The notes under the pieces: model-generated
What the model saw: the letters and a program-made list of their open reading frames with translations, nothing else
Told to the model about the DNA's origin: nothing
The model's database searches: none
In this document: piece after piece, positions 10,101 to 18,427 of the stretch
Numbering within the stretch: position 1 is the first letter of the stretch
Layout of the letters: each line of letters opens with the position of its first letter
DNA from: Neoarius graeffei
Lineage: Eukaryota > Chordata > Actinopteri > Siluriformes > Ariidae
DNA: 64,000 bases
Direction: 5' to 3'
NCBI RefSeq assembly: GCF_027579695.1
Contig: NC_083579.1
Location: forward strand, 69,886,871-69,950,870
Position numbers and translations under genes: made by a program

Positions 10101-10502
10101 TGGTACATTCAAAGGTAACAACAATTTGTGAACCTTGCTTGCACAATCAAATCCCGCTCTCAGTGTTGCCAGTGTCTTTACAACAGCTCTGCTATCATTG
10201 CATTTCACAGCATAGAAAGGTGTGACACGAGGCAAGGACCGTGCCCATCTAAGGTGCTTCTTAAGGACATCCCCCAGGTCTGCCACAAAGAATGCATCCT
10301 TGTCATTCTACAGGGGAAAAGAGAACAAAAAACTTATATCAAAAAGGAAAAAAAAACACTATCATACTGTACGCATTACCATCAAAAGAAAAATGTGATG
10401 GAGAAAACTCACTGAGGTAGACTCGATCTTCTGCTCAACAATGTCCCGTGCACAGAACCCCTCCTCCAGGAGAGTGAATTCAAAGTCGTTGAATGAAGTC
10501 AT
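1044..10502 (-). CDS. odc1: Ornithine decarboxylase (ODC1 or ODC1-like paralogue), nine coding exons
   Basis: Vertebrate ODC is a cytosolic PLP enzyme that converts ornithine to putrescine, the first step of polyamine synthesis, and is degraded after antizyme binding. Coding exons on the minus strand are 10502-10413, 10307-10134, 10048-9876, 2480-2264, 2164-2081, 2001-1839, 1752-1643, 1508-1294 and 1182-1044. They sum to 1365 nt (454 aa plus stop) with consistent phases and GT-AG introns. Visible motifs: FYAVKCN (PLP lysine, about residue 65), HVGSGC (about 193-198), GGGFPG (231-236), EPGR (270-273) and GPTCDGLD (catalytic Cys about 355). GSGC and GPTCDGLD argue for ODC over antizyme inhibitor. 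Oddities: FFHH replaces the usual YDHAH at the position of mouse Tyr331/Asp332, and the protein ends PSATCVL instead of an ASINV-like degron. A diverged paralogue is therefore possible. An acceptor site at 10535 shows that a 5' noncoding exon lies upstream. Confidence 0.93.
1294..1508 (-). CDS. odc1: odc1 coding exon 8 (catalytic cysteine)
   Basis: It encodes [20 protein letters not shown] and then [18 protein letters not shown] through [14 protein letters not shown] holds the catalytic Cys (mouse Cys360) and the second substrate Asp (mouse Asp361). [11 protein letters not shown] is the usual C-terminal active-site signature. Confidence 0.93.
1643..1752 (-). CDS. odc1: odc1 coding exon 7 (substrate-site variant)
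   Basis: It encodes the segment [20 protein letters not shown] followed by HVFPIVHK. In mammalian ODC the corresponding stretch reads YDHAH, and its Asp332 binds the distal amino group of ornithine. Here the codons TTT CAT give Phe-His. The upstream acceptor lacks a strong pyrimidine tract but is the only one that keeps phase. Confidence 0.88.
1839..2001 (-). CDS. odc1: odc1 coding exon 6
   Basis: It encodes [20 protein letters not shown] and [24 protein letters not shown] contacts the PLP phosphate. It ends in phase 1 within the acidic SSSDD stretch, at donor GTAAGA. Confidence 0.92.
2081..2164 (-). CDS. odc1: odc1 coding exon 5 (glycine-rich phosphate loop)
   Basis: 28 codons, [20 protein letters not shown] through KFEE, between AG and GTTAGT splice sites. 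The GGGFPG loop binds the PLP phosphate in the family. Confidence 0.9.
2264..2480 (-). CDS. odc1: odc1 coding exon 4
   Basis: It encodes [20 protein letters not shown] through ARCVFDMG and includes VSFHVGSGC, with His and Ser residues that contact PLP. The acceptor is CATGCAG and the donor GTGAGT. The preceding intron (2481-9875) is 7.4 kb because of nested transposons. Confidence 0.93.
2709..3216 (+). repeat. 71-bp direct repeat bracketing the first SINE
   Basis: The segment at 2709-2779 recurs almost exactly at 3146-3216, on either side of SINE copy A, and each repeat leads into a SINE. This is a tandem segmental duplication of flank plus SINE, longer than a normal target-site duplication. 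Confidence 0.8.
2783..3146 (+). repeat. tRNA-derived SINE, copy A
   Basis: The head has pol III A-box-like TGGTGTAGTGG and B-box GGTTCGAGCCC. The body includes TCCAAAGACATGCAGGTTAG, and the tail ends AGATAATGAGATGAG. The outer flank ATGGGTCATCCAAG recurs after copy C at about 3960, so it probably marks the original target-site duplication. Confidence 0.92.
3217..3583 (+). repeat. tRNA-derived SINE, copy B
   Basis: Full-length copy of the same SINE as copy A with the same diagnostic segments. The first bases differ (GGGTGCCACGG), consistent with a duplication breakpoint at its 5' edge. Confidence 0.92.
3601..3961 (+). repeat. tRNA-derived SINE, copy C
   Basis: Third full-length SINE in the array, starting GGGCGGCATGG. 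It is followed by ATGGGTCATCCAAGTG, the same words that precede copy A. Confidence 0.92.
4086..4890 (+). mobile_element. L2/CR1-group LINE fragment (3' end)
   Basis: The plus strand encodes a degenerate reverse-transcriptase C-terminus: [15 protein letters not shown] (with a frameshift), [15 protein letters not shown] and [20 protein letters not shown], then after another shift a [17 protein letters not shown] segment. An AT-rich 3' UTR follows, ending ATATAAATAAACTTGCCTTGG. These are typical of fish L2-like elements. Several frameshifts make it inactive. Confidence 0.75.
5652..6254 (+). repeat. 5' LTR of the BEL/Pao element, 3'-truncated
   Basis: It begins TGTTGCGGCGACCTGCC and matches 8875-9537. 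It lacks one copy of a roughly 31-bp AGCCAATCACAACGC unit that is duplicated in the 3' LTR. Confidence 0.9.
6255..8827 (+). pseudogene. BEL/Pao pol remnant: RT C-terminus, RNase H, integrase
   Basis: Translation starts inside RT/connection (NFSKKKKKK, then [19 protein letters not shown]) and runs in one frame to 8827, with a single in-frame TGA at 6614-6616 where Trp is expected ([11 protein letters not shown]). RNase H motifs are TFSDGSE, EMCGA and VDSQT. The integrase zinc finger follows (HSEGHDG..., CIICKKE), then the core with Asp in TSVDLFGP, Asp in WSDPGTNF and Glu in [11 protein letters not shown], so all three catalytic acids remain. Gag, protease and the RT palm are deleted. These elements copy via RNA; this one cannot do so alone. 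Confidence 0.88.
8875..9832 (+). repeat. 3' LTR of the BEL/Pao element, complete (958 bp)
   Basis: It is preceded by the purine-rich GAGTGGGAGG, starts TGTTGCGG, contains AATAAAATACAAG near 9746 and ends CTTGACA before the GACAA duplication. The last 295 bp have no counterpart in the truncated 5' LTR. Confidence 0.82.
9876..10048 (-). CDS. odc1: odc1 coding exon 3 (antizyme-binding region)
   Basis: It encodes [20 protein letters not shown] onward to the SHDNA segment. It includes QIKYA and [14 protein letters not shown], which correspond to the antizyme-binding element of mammalian ODC. It ends in phase 2 at GTGAGT. The exon is too short to stand out as an ORF; phase and homology support it. 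Confidence 0.9.
10134..10307 (-). CDS. odc1: odc1 coding exon 2 (PLP lysine)
   Basis: It encodes [17 protein letters not shown] through GFDCASK, including FYAVKC, whose Lys forms the PLP Schiff base in ODC. It is 58 codons, phase 0 at both ends. The donor is GTTCAC, a GT site with a weak consensus. Confidence 0.93.
10413..10502 (-). CDS. odc1: odc1 coding exon 1 (start codon exon)
   Basis: The ATG is at 10502-10500 in the context GTCACCATGACT. It encodes MTSFNDFEF onward for 30 residues and ends at a GTGAGT donor. The exon extends into the 5' UTR to 10534, preceded by a pyrimidine-rich acceptor (TCTCTTTCTACAG). Confidence 0.92.
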
Positions 10503-10982
10503 GGTGACAAATCAAGTTCCACTTGCAAAAGAAACTGTAGAAAGAGACACACTGGTGTTAAATGCAATCTATCAGTCTGTTTACATAGCTGCCAACATTC
10601 CAAAATTGTAAATAGTAATACAAGGTTGGGTACTGAGTCTTGGTCGGGGGGGCAAAGCCCCCCCGCCGCCAAAGCTTTCTAGCAAAACTACCCTGAAAAA
10701 TCACACTAAAACAAAATAGTTTGACAAAATTTATTCTACAAACTAAACTATCATCTTACATTAATTTGCAAAGTTCTTTTCAACAATGTATGAAAATAGT
10801 CAGTGAATCAGGCAAAAACTTCAAGTAATGCAATTGGCACATACAACTTTTGACAAAGTACACATTAGAGAAATAGACTAGAGCTTACTCAGTCAACAGT
10901 TGATGTTATTGCACCACATAAACTTGGCAATATCTAACACCATTCATTCATTAGTCACAAACAAAAATGAATTAAGAATATA

Positions 10983-11296
10983 TGTGGCAGCGGGGGCGTG
11001 GTCAAGCACCGGTCTGTGACAGGAGGGCGGAGTCAGGGAAGGTAAGTGGCAGATTCACTTCACCTGAGAGCAATTAACCTGTGTTTGTGTGTCTTCCCAG
11101 GGACCGCGCCCTATTTAGGGAGGGAGAGCGAGAGCAGAGGAGATCTCTCCCGAACCACACACCTGATGTGTGTGTGTGCGTGTGTCTGCGTTAAACCTAT
11201 TGTGTTCCCTGAAAAGTGGAACAATAAAACTGTTTGTTGAACCTGATCTCTGTCCTGCCGTCCTCTGTGCTCCACCCACACCTAGGGAAAGCTACA
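10983..11296 (+). repeat. 5' LTR of Gmr1-like copy 1
   Basis: It starts TGTGGCAGCGGGGGCG and ends AAAGCTACA. It contains the TATA-like CCCTATTTAGGG, a TG-rich tract and AATAAAACTG as polyadenylation signal. Confidence 0.9.
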
Positions 11297-11316
11297 GTGG
11301 TGCCGAAACCCGGGAA

Positions 11317-14300
11317 ATGGAGCACCAACCCAGCAGCCCCATGGAATCCTCCCCGTTCACCGACCTGGTCCACGCCCTCGCCACGGCTCAGCAAAGCCAG
11401 CACCAGGCGCTCGTCACACTCCGAAAGGAACAAGAGCGGCGCTTCGATGCCCTGGTGCTGGCCCAGCAAGAAGATCGCAAGGCGTTCCGGCGTCTCCTCG
11501 CGTCGGCGGGGCCCACCAGCGCTCCGGCCGCGGGCCCGTCTCCCCTCACCTTAACTAAGATGGGCCCGCAGGATGACCCCGAGGCTTTCTTCACGTTATT
11601 CGAGCAGGTCGCTGAAGCCTCGGGGTGGCCGATGGAGCAGCGCGCGGCGCGCCTCCTCCCCCTCCTGACGGGAGAGGCGCAGCTGGCTGCACTACAGCTC
11701 CCCGCCGATCGCCGGCTGGCCTACGCCGACCTTCGCCGGGCTGTCCTTCAGCGCGTGGGGCGCACGCCGGAGCAGCAGCGCCAGCGCTTCCGCGCGCTGC
11801 GGATGGAGGAAGTCGGCAGCCCGTTCGCGTTCGGCCAGCAGCTCCGGGACGCCTGCTGGCGGTGGCTGAGGGCCGAAGATCGCGACGCCGAGGGAATCGT
11901 CGATCAGGTGGTACTGGAACAGTTCATCGCCCGCTTACCAGCAGGAGCCGCGGAGTGGGTCCAGTGCCACCGCCCGGCGTCGCTGGATCAGGCAGTCGAG
12001 CTGGCGGAGGATCATCTGGCGGCTGTCTCGGCGGCAGGACAGCAGATGTCGACATCTCTTCTCTCCTCTTCTCTTTCTCTCTCTCTCTCCCCTCCTTCTG
12101 TGTCCCGTCCTCGCCCCATTCCCCCACCGCGGAGGCGGGGGCCGGCACCACCCCTGCCGGCCCGCCGCACCCGCGGTGCCCTCCCGTTTCTCCCTTCCGT
12201 GTCTGTCTCTCCCCCACCTCAGGTGAGTGAGCCCCAGAGCACCGGTGCAGAGGGGAAGCCCGGGCCGGTTTGCTGGCGCTGCGGGGAACCGGACCACCTT
12301 CAACAGCAGTGCACAGCAATGGAAGTGGGCGCGGTGGTTCGGATCCCCGACGCGCCAGAGGCCGCCCTCGATCGGGCCGGAGCGTATCGCATACCGGTGA
12401 GTATCCAAGGGGCTACATATCAGGCATTGGTGGATTCTGGTTGTAATCAGACCTCAATTCGCCAAAGCCTGGTTCAAAACGAGGCATTGGGGGGAGCACA
12501 AAGGGTGAAGGTTTTGTGTGTGCACGGGGATGTTCACAGCTACCCTTTGGTGTCGGTCCATATTATTTTCAGAGGGGAAAAATTTATAGTGAAGGCGGCG
12601 GTTAATCCTCGCCTTACCCACTCGTTAATTTTGGGGACTGATTGGCCGGGATTTCGGGGTTTAATGACGCGCCTAGTAGAGAGTGGGTCCTGCCAGTTGA
12701 CAGGGGGAGGTCCCGGTGTCGTTTTGGCGGGAGCAGCTGTCGCGGAGCCGTCTACGTCATCTCCGCGTCAGGGTGAGGAGCCACCGGCTCCTCCTCTCTC
12801 TATTGGGGAATCCCTCGCGGATTTCCCATTAGAGCAGTCGCGAGACGAGACTCTGCGGCATGCGTTTGACCAAGTGAGAGTAATCGATGGTCAAACGCTC
12901 CCGCCGAACGCCACCCCGTCCTTCCCCTACTTCGCGATTATGAAGGATAGGTTATACCGAGTGACGCAGGACACTCAAACTAAAGAGCGAGTCACGCAGC
13001 TTTTGATTCCAAAGAGCCGCCGGGAATTGGTATTCCAGGCGGCTCACTTTAATCCCATGGCTGGACACTTAGGGCAGGATAAAACACTAGCCCGAATAAT
13101 GGCCCGATTCTATTGGCCGGGGATTCGCGGCGATGTCCGTAGGTGGTGTACGGCATGCCGCGAATGCCAGTTAGTAAATCCAGCGGCCATTCCAAAAGCG
13201 CCATTGCGCCCTCTACCGTTAATCGAGACCCCGTTTGAAAGAATTGGGATGGATCTCGTCGGGCCATTAGATCGGTCAGCACGAGGGTACCGCTTTATAT
13301 TAGTTCTAGTGGACTATGCAACGCGATACCCGGAAGCAGTGCCTCTGCGCAATATCTCAGCACGCAGTATTGCAGAGGCACTCTTCCGCGTCATCTCCCG
13401 AGTTGGAATCCCGAAAGAGATTCTGACTGATCAAGGCACTACGTTTATGTCACGAACACTACGCGAACTGTATGGGTTATTGGGGATTAAGCCGATCCGC
13501 ACCAGTGTATATCACCCACAAACGGACGGTTTAGTAGAACGGTTCAACCGCACCCTCAAAAATATCATTAAAAAATTCGTAAGTGAGGACGCACGTAATT
13601 GGGATAAGTGGCTCGAACCCTTGCTGTTCTCAGTGCGAGAGGTCCCTCAAGCCTCCACGGGGTTCTCCCCGTTCGAATTATTATATGGGCGTAAGCCGTG
13701 CGGCATCCTGGACGTGCTGCGGGAAAATTGGGAGGAGGGACCTTCACAAAGTAAGAATGAAATTCAGTACGTTATGGACCTGCGCGCAAAACTCCACACG
13801 CTCACCCACCTAACTCAGGAGAATTTGCGGCAGGCCCAGGAACGGCAAGCCCGCCTGTACAACAAGGGTACGCGCCTTAGAGAGTTCACACCGGGAGATA
13901 AAGTACTCGTACTCTTGCCCACGTCGAGCTCCAAATTAATCGCCAAGTGGCAAGGACCCTTTGAGGTCACACGGCGAGTCGGGGACGTCGACTATGAGGT
14001 GAGGCGAACAGACAGGGGCGGGGCGCTACAGATTTACCACCTCAATCTGCTCAAACTCTGGAACGAGGAGGTCCCCGTGGCATTGGTGTCGGTAGTTCCG
14101 GAGAAGGCGGAGCTGGGGCCGGAGGTTCAAAAAGGGAATTTGGCATCACGTACCTCTCCGGTCCCCTGTGGAGACCACCTCTCCCCGACCCAACTCACGG
14201 AGGTCGCCCAGTTGCAGGCCGAGTTTTCGGATGTGTTCTCGCCCCTGCCCGGTCGCACTAACCTCATAGAACACCACATAGAGACACCCCCGGGGGTGGT

Positions 14301-15594
14301 AGTGCGTAGCCGCCCTTATAGACTACCCGAACACAAAAAAAAGGTGGTTCGGGAAGAACTTCAGGCCATGCTCGAAATGGGCATCATCGAGGAGTCCCAC
14401 AGCGACTGGAGCAGCCCGGTGGTCTTGGTTCCCAAGGCCGACGGCTCGGTCCGGTTCTGTGTGGACTATAGAAAAGTCAACGCGGTGTCTAAATTCGACG
14501 CGTACCCAATGCCTCGTATTGATGAGCTGCTCGATCGACTAGGCACGGCTCGCTTTTACTCGACACTGGATTTAACGAAGGGATATTGGCAGATCCCCTT
14601 GACTCCATTATCCCGGGAGAAAACGGCCTTTTCCACACCGTTCGGCTTACACCAGTTCGTCACACTTCCGTTTGGGCTGTTTGGGGCGCCCGCTATGTTT
14701 CAGCGGCTGATGGACCGGGTCCTCCGGCCCCACGCCACCTATGTGGCCGCCTACCTGGACGACATTATCGTTTATAGTAACGACTGGCAGCGGCACCTGC
14801 AACACCTGAGGGCCGTCCTTAGGTCGCTGAGACGGGCGGGACTCACGGCCAACCCAAAGAAGTGTGCGATTTGGCGGGTGGAAGTACGGTATCTGGGCTT
14901 CCACTTGGGCAACGGGCAGGTGCGTCCCCAAATTAATAAGACAGCAGCGATTGCGGCCTGCCCGAGGCCCAAGACCAAAAAGGGGGTGAGACGGTTCCTG
15001 GGGCTGGCTGGCTACTATCGTAGGTTTATACCTAATTATTCGGACGTCACCAGCCCGCTGACTGACCTCACTAAAAAGGGGGCGCCAGATCCGGTCCAGT
15101 GGACGGAGCAGTGCCAGCGGGCTTTCTCTGAGGTAAAGGCTGCACTGTGTGGGGGGCCACTTTTACACTCCCCTGACTTCTCTCTCCCTTTTATGTTACA
15201 GACGGATGCGTCGGACAGAGGGCTGGGGGCCGTTTTGTCCCAGCAGGTGGAGGGGGAGGATCGCCCGGTCCTATACATCAGCCGGAAGCTGTCAGTGCGT
15301 GAGGGGCGCTACAGCACGATTGAGAAGGAGTGCCTGGCGATCAAATGGGCGGTCCTCGCCCTCCGGTACTACCTGCTGGGGCGCTCTTTCACCCTCTGTT
15401 CGGACCACGCGCCCCTCCAGTGGCTCCACCGCATGAAAGATGCCAACGCGCGGATCACCCGTTGGTATCTGGCGCTCCAACCCTTTAATTTCAAGGTGGT
15501 CCACAGGCCGGGGGCGCAGATGGTCGTGGCGGACTTCCTCTCCCGTCAAGGGGGGGGGGGAGTCGGCTGCGGGCCGGACGGCTGCCCGGCCTGA
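11317..15594 (+). CDS. Gmr1-like Gag-Pol polyprotein (Gag, PR, IN, RT, RNase H), copy 1
   Basis: Retrotransposon polyprotein of 1425 codons from the first ATG after the primer site (MEHQPSSPMESSP); the frame is also open upstream into the LTR. Order of domains: Gag capsid-like (about residues 70-250), zinc knuckle CWRCGEPDHLQQQC (about 318), aspartic protease VDSGCNQT (Asp about 373), integrase HHCC finger (HFNPMAGHLG...CTACREC, about 577-615), integrase core with Asp in GMDLVGP, Asp in LTDQGT and Glu in DGLVERFNRT (about 644-740), then RT with YLDDIIVYS (about 1146) and RNase H with QTDASDRGLGAVL (about 1296), ending LSRQGGGG. No stop or frameshift is present and every catalytic motif I can recognise is intact. 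Gag and Pol share one frame, so how Gag is made in excess is unclear. Confidence 0.93.
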   Translation: MEHQPSSPMESSPFTDLVHALATAQQSQHQALVTLRKEQERRFDALVLAQQEDRKAFRRLLASAGPTSAPAAGPSPLTLTKMGPQDDPEAFFTLFEQVAEASGWPMEQRAARLLPLLTGEAQLAALQLPADRRLAYADLRRAVLQRVGRTPEQQRQRFRALRMEEVGSPFAFGQQLRDACWRWLRAEDRDAEGIVDQVVLEQFIARLPAGAAEWVQCHRPASLDQAVELAEDHLAAVSAAGQQMSTSLLSSSLSLSLSPPSVSRPRPIPPPRRRGPAPPLPARRTRGALPFLPSVSVSPPPQVSEPQSTGAEGKPGPVCWRCGEPDHLQQQCTAMEVGAVVRIPDAPEAALDRAGAYRIPVSIQGATYQALVDSGCNQTSIRQSLVQNEALGGAQRVKVLCVHGDVHSYPLVSVHIIFRGEKFIVKAAVNPRLTHSLILGTDWPGFRGLMTRLVESGSCQLTGGGPGVVLAGAAVAEPSTSSPRQGEEPPAPPLSIGESLADFPLEQSRDETLRHAFDQVRVIDGQTLPPNATPSFPYFAIMKDRLYRVTQDTQTKERVTQLLIPKSRRELVFQAAHFNPMAGHLGQDKTLARIMARFYWPGIRGDVRRWCTACRECQLVNPAAIPKAPLRPLPLIETPFERIGMDLVGPLDRSARGYRFILVLVDYATRYPEAVPLRNISARSIAEALFRVISRVGIPKEILTDQGTTFMSRTLRELYGLLGIKPIRTSVYHPQTDGLVERFNRTLKNIIKKFVSEDARNWDKWLEPLLFSVREVPQASTGFSPFELLYGRKPCGILDVLRENWEEGPSQSKNEIQYVMDLRAKLHTLTHLTQENLRQAQERQARLYNKGTRLREFTPGDKVLVLLPTSSSKLIAKWQGPFEVTRRVGDVDYEVRRTDRGGALQIYHLNLLKLWNEEVPVALVSVVPEKAELGPEVQKGNLASRTSPVPCGDHLSPTQLTEVAQLQAEFSDVFSPLPGRTNLIEHHIETPPGVVVRSRPYRLPEHKKKVVREELQAMLEMGIIEESHSDWSSPVVLVPKADGSVRFCVDYRKVNAVSKFDAYPMPRIDELLDRLGTARFYSTLDLTKGYWQIPLTPLSREKTAFSTPFGLHQFVTLPFGLFGAPAMFQRLMDRVLRPHATYVAAYLDDIIVYSNDWQRHLQHLRAVLRSLRRAGLTANPKKCAIWRVEVRYLGFHLGNGQVRPQINKTAAIAACPRPKTKKGVRRFLGLAGYYRRFIPNYSDVTSPLTDLTKKGAPDPVQWTEQCQRAFSEVKAALCGGPLLHSPDFSLPFMLQTDASDRGLGAVLSQQVEGEDRPVLYISRKLSVREGRYSTIEKECLAIKWAVLALRYYLLGRSFTLCSDHAPLQWLHRMKDANARITRWYLALQPFNFKVVHRPGAQMVVADFLSRQGGGGVGCGPDGCPA

Positions 15595-15611
15595 GTCGGG
15601 CGGTGGGGGTA

Positions 15612-15925
15612 TGTGGCAGCGGGGGCGTGGTCAAGCACCGGTCTGTGACAGGAGGGCGGAGTCAGGGAAGGTAAGTGGCAGATTCACTTCACCTGAGAGC
15701 AATTAACCTGTGTTTGTGTGTCTTCCCAGGGACCGCGCCCTATTTAGGGAGGGAGAGCGAGAGCAGAGGAGATCTCTCCCGAACCAGACACCTGATGTGT
15801 GTGTGTGCGTGTGTCTGCGTTAAACCTATTGTGTTCCCTGAAAAGTGGAACAATAAAACTGTTTGTTGAACCTGATCTCTGTCCTGCCGTCCTCTGTGCT
15901 CCACCCACACCTAGGGAAAGCTACA
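15612..15925 (+). repeat. 3' LTR of Gmr1-like copy 1
   Basis: 314 bp, almost identical to the 5' LTR, followed by the ATATA duplication. Confidence 0.9.
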
Positions 15926-16792
15926 ATATATTACATCAATGAAAGTTGATACAAAAAAATATTATGAACTTTGTCATCAAAATTAAATATACAACAAAAT
16001 GTGAAAATTGGCAATGAATATGGCACTTCAAAGATAAAAAACAAAGAATTTTTCGCGTTACGATATCAGAACGCCCGCAATGACTGATAGAAATGTCTCG
16101 CCGACATGGAGCATAAAACGCGTAGCAGAGATGCCTACCCCAAATTTTGAATTTCAGTATTCTTGAAAACATTTTTCAGTATTTTGGAATGACTTTCAGT
16201 AGCATTATGCGCATTTCCATTATAAAGAGGTGTATATACCAATATGTTTAACATTTAAATTATTAAAAAGTACTGTTTTGTGTGAACTGAATAAACAAAA
16301 CGCGAGCAGCCATCTCAACTGAATTTCCACTCAATAAATTTCTAGAGCATACAATAGATCACATTTTTATAAATTCAATAGTGTTCCCTGTTTGCAGACA
16401 TTACGGTTGACTACCAATCATTGGTATTGAATGTAACTCCTCAAAAGTATTATATTATATTGCCTGGCAAAATGTTCTACCTGTTAACGGATTCTAATAA
16501 AATAAAAAAAAAAAAAATTTCTTATTTCATGCCAAAGAGAGTCCGACATTGTTATCTTAATGTCCCAATATATAAATACTTCAGCATAATGCTTCAGAAG
16601 AGACACTGAATAAAATGACATTTATAATTGTATTTAAAACAGTGGAATGATCAATTTTTTGCCACAATCCCAACAACACTAATCATAAAATTCTGTTTTT
16701 GATCATACTACATGGACATTTGCACTTGCAACACTGAAAAGACTTTGAATTAAAGAAGTACAGCCAGTGTTTGATATTTCAGTGAATAAAAA

Positions 16793-17205
16793 TCAGACAT
16801 GTAAAAAGAAACTGAATAAGTTTAACTCACATTTCATGGCACTAATCGGCAAGTTCAACTCCAAGCATAGGTCAACCATCACCGCTTCAGCACGGGTCAC
16901 GTTCCATGTCTTTTCATCCACAGACTTCATAAAAAACTGCTGGATACCCCCAGATTTACTTTCCGCCTGACTCGCCATTTCAGCATACTCCATATATTGT
17001 TTGTAGTTGACATGCCGCGTGCAGTCATTGCGACCACCATGTTAATGTCAGTTTTACACAGTTTGCAGTGCGCGTATCCATTGCCCTTTTGACTGGGTGT
17101 AATGCACGGCCATTCTACCGTATCGAAAATAGCGCGAACAAATGTGCGGAATCTGCGCATGTCACACACAGCATGTGCGGAATCTGCGCATGTCACACAC
17201 AGCAT
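16793..17205 (-). pseudogene. Zinc-finger N-terminus of a hAT-like transposase, frameshifted
   Basis: Two overlapping minus-strand frames together look like one transposase start: WPCITPSQKGNGYAHCKLCK (C-x2-C finger), then after a shift ASQAESKSGGIQQFF, TRAEAVMVDLCLELNLPI. Fish hAT-like proteins carry the same order (finger, FF motif, ELNLP). The catalytic domain is absent. Confidence 0.6.
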
Positions 17206-17212
17206 GTGCGGT
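17142..17212. repeat. Tandem duplication of about 34 bp
   Basis: TGTGCGGAATCTGCGCATGT plus CACACACAGCA occurs twice head-to-tail, inside the nested transposon. Confidence 0.85.
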
Positions 17213-17399
17213 TGTCATAAAAATAAATAGCCGTGAATCACGCATGGATTGAAAAAGTCGCTTGGACATTTAAAAACAACTCACTGGAATTTAAGACTTT
17301 ATAATAATTCTGTACAGAATAACACTGTTTGCCGTAACATCGTATTTACGTAACTTTTCCGTACAAAATACGGCCAATCCGTACTAGTAGGCATCTCTG

Positions 17400-17486
17400 G
17401 TAGTGATCGCCCTTACTTGACTTAGAAATAAAGGGAAACTCCTCTCGGTACGAGTCCTTGAAGCGCTGGCCCTTCCCCTTAGCCAT
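17400..17486 (-). pseudogene. First exon of the outer transposase, interrupted in its zinc finger
   Basis: The ATG at 17486-17484 begins MAKGKGQRF and continues YREEFPFISKSSKGDHY (29 codons), ending exactly at the nested insertion. The missing continuation AFYAPCRRDISISHCG is at about 16060-16121 on the same strand. The expected first finger Cys is Tyr there, so the finger may already have been dead. Confidence 0.7.
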
Positions 17487-17841
17487 GCTTTCTTTAGAGA
17501 TTAGTACTACGCTACATCTTCATAACAAATGCTTGAAACGCCATGCTTTGTTCAGAAACTTCGTGAACAAAGGCCAGACGATAGCGTGCCATGGATGATC
17601 TAATAGCATCATTGATTGGCTGAGAGAACAAGCAATAGCCAATGAAATTTGGCGTAGTATCTGCCGCTTGGAACGAAGCAGTGTTTTATCAAATACGAAT
17701 CCCACCGGTGATAGACTTTGAAAATGACCCATGAAAATTGGCAAAATCATATTTTATTGTAGTAAATTCGTATTTTCGTAATCAAAACGACAAATCGTAA
17801 TAAATACGATTTATTCGTAGTAGTTGGCAGCTATGTGTTTA

Positions 17842-18150
17842 TGATATCAACAATATAAACAGTACAAAATACACAGACAATATGCAGGATATTTACAGAC
17901 AATACACAATATACCAAAAATACACACAACACAGTCAGTTTACAGAGAGTGCAGTGAGGTTGTGCAAACAAGAGTGTGTTACAGGAGGTACAAGAGTTTA
18001 ATGGCAAGGATGGATCAGGTCAGAGACTTATGACGTTGATGGCACGGGGAAAGAAGCTGCTCTTGGTGGTCTGGTGGTTCTGGTTCATAGTGCTCTATAG
18101 CGCCTGCTGGAGGGGAGGAGTTGGAAAAGGTTGTGACCAGGGTGCGAGGA
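17842..18150. other. Non-coding; repeat-like, possible odc1 intron
   Basis: Continuation of the sequence into which the 10.58-17.84 kb transposon inserted. It is A-rich with short ACACAATA-type words, then a stretch (GTTGATGGCACGGGGAAAG) that looks like the antisense end of a dispersed fish repeat. I see no exon and cannot place a 5' noncoding odc1 exon. Confidence 0.35.
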
Positions 18151-18427
18151 GTCCTTAAAGGAGAGACGCAGAGCCATGGCCTCACTTTCGTTTATAAATG
18201 TCTTGAGACCTCAAGAATGGCACAGGAATAGTTTTAAGCATTAACAATAAATCTAATATAGTAATTTTTACGATTAAAGTGATTTATATAGGTAGCGGTC
18301 TGAGTGAATGACACTGATGTCCGTAACATCACAGCAGGAAGGCAATCGGTCTCATCGCCATTTCCACTATACTAAAACACACAGCTGACTGCAATGCCGA
18401 TCCTCCATTCTGAGCTAATTTATCGCC

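Larger units (their letters stand above)
10978..15930 (+). mobile_element. Gmr1-like Ty3/gypsy retrotransposon, copy 1 (young, intact)
   Basis: Two 314-bp LTRs (10983-11296 and 15612-15925) are flanked by the 5-bp duplication ATATA (10978-10982 and 15926-15930). By eye the LTRs differ at one base (ACCACACACC versus ACCAGACACC). A primer-binding site TGGTGCCGAAACCCGGGA starts at 11298 and a G-rich tract precedes the 3' LTR. Between them lies one open gag-pol frame. Integrase precedes reverse transcriptase, as in the Gmr1 group of deuterostome gypsy elements. Confidence 0.92.
16126..17399 (-). mobile_element. Nested DNA transposon with 4-bp TSD and zinc-finger remnant
   Basis: The inverted ends CAGAGATGCCTAC (16126) and GTAGGCATCTCTG (ending 17399) are flanked by GTAG at 16122-16125 and 17400-17403. 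Removing it restores a continuous zinc-finger reading frame in the host element (...GDHY joined to AFYAPC...). Its own minus strand carries GNGYAHCKLCKTDI and IQQFFMKSVDEKTW, resembling hAT-type transposase N-termini. The superfamily is uncertain because 4-bp duplications are not typical of hAT. Confidence 0.65.
10584..17835 (-). mobile_element. DNA transposon (hAT-like), 6-bp TSD, split by two later insertions
   Basis: Termini CATAGCTGCCAAC at 10584 and its complement GTTGGCAGCTATG ending at 17835 are flanked by TGTTTA at 10578-10583 and 17836-17841. A minus-strand transposase first exon with a BED/TTF-type zinc finger is split between 17400-17486 and about 16060-16125. The Gmr1-like element (10983-15925) and a second zinc-finger element (16126-17399) are nested inside. 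hAT assignment rests on TIR style and the finger. It lies just upstream of the odc1 start-codon exon. Confidence 0.65.

Noticed and set aside
11625..12408. Long antisense and alternative-frame ORFs of 130-200 codons inside the Gmr1-like gag region, also at 42622-43618 and 56399-56962.
   Set aside because: GC-rich coding sequence leaves other frames open; composition is Arg/Pro/Gly-rich without domains, and they are shadows of the real Gag frame.
10983..15925. Integrase-before-RT order as an assembly artefact.
   Set aside because: Three independent copies with different neighbours show the same order, and it matches a described group.
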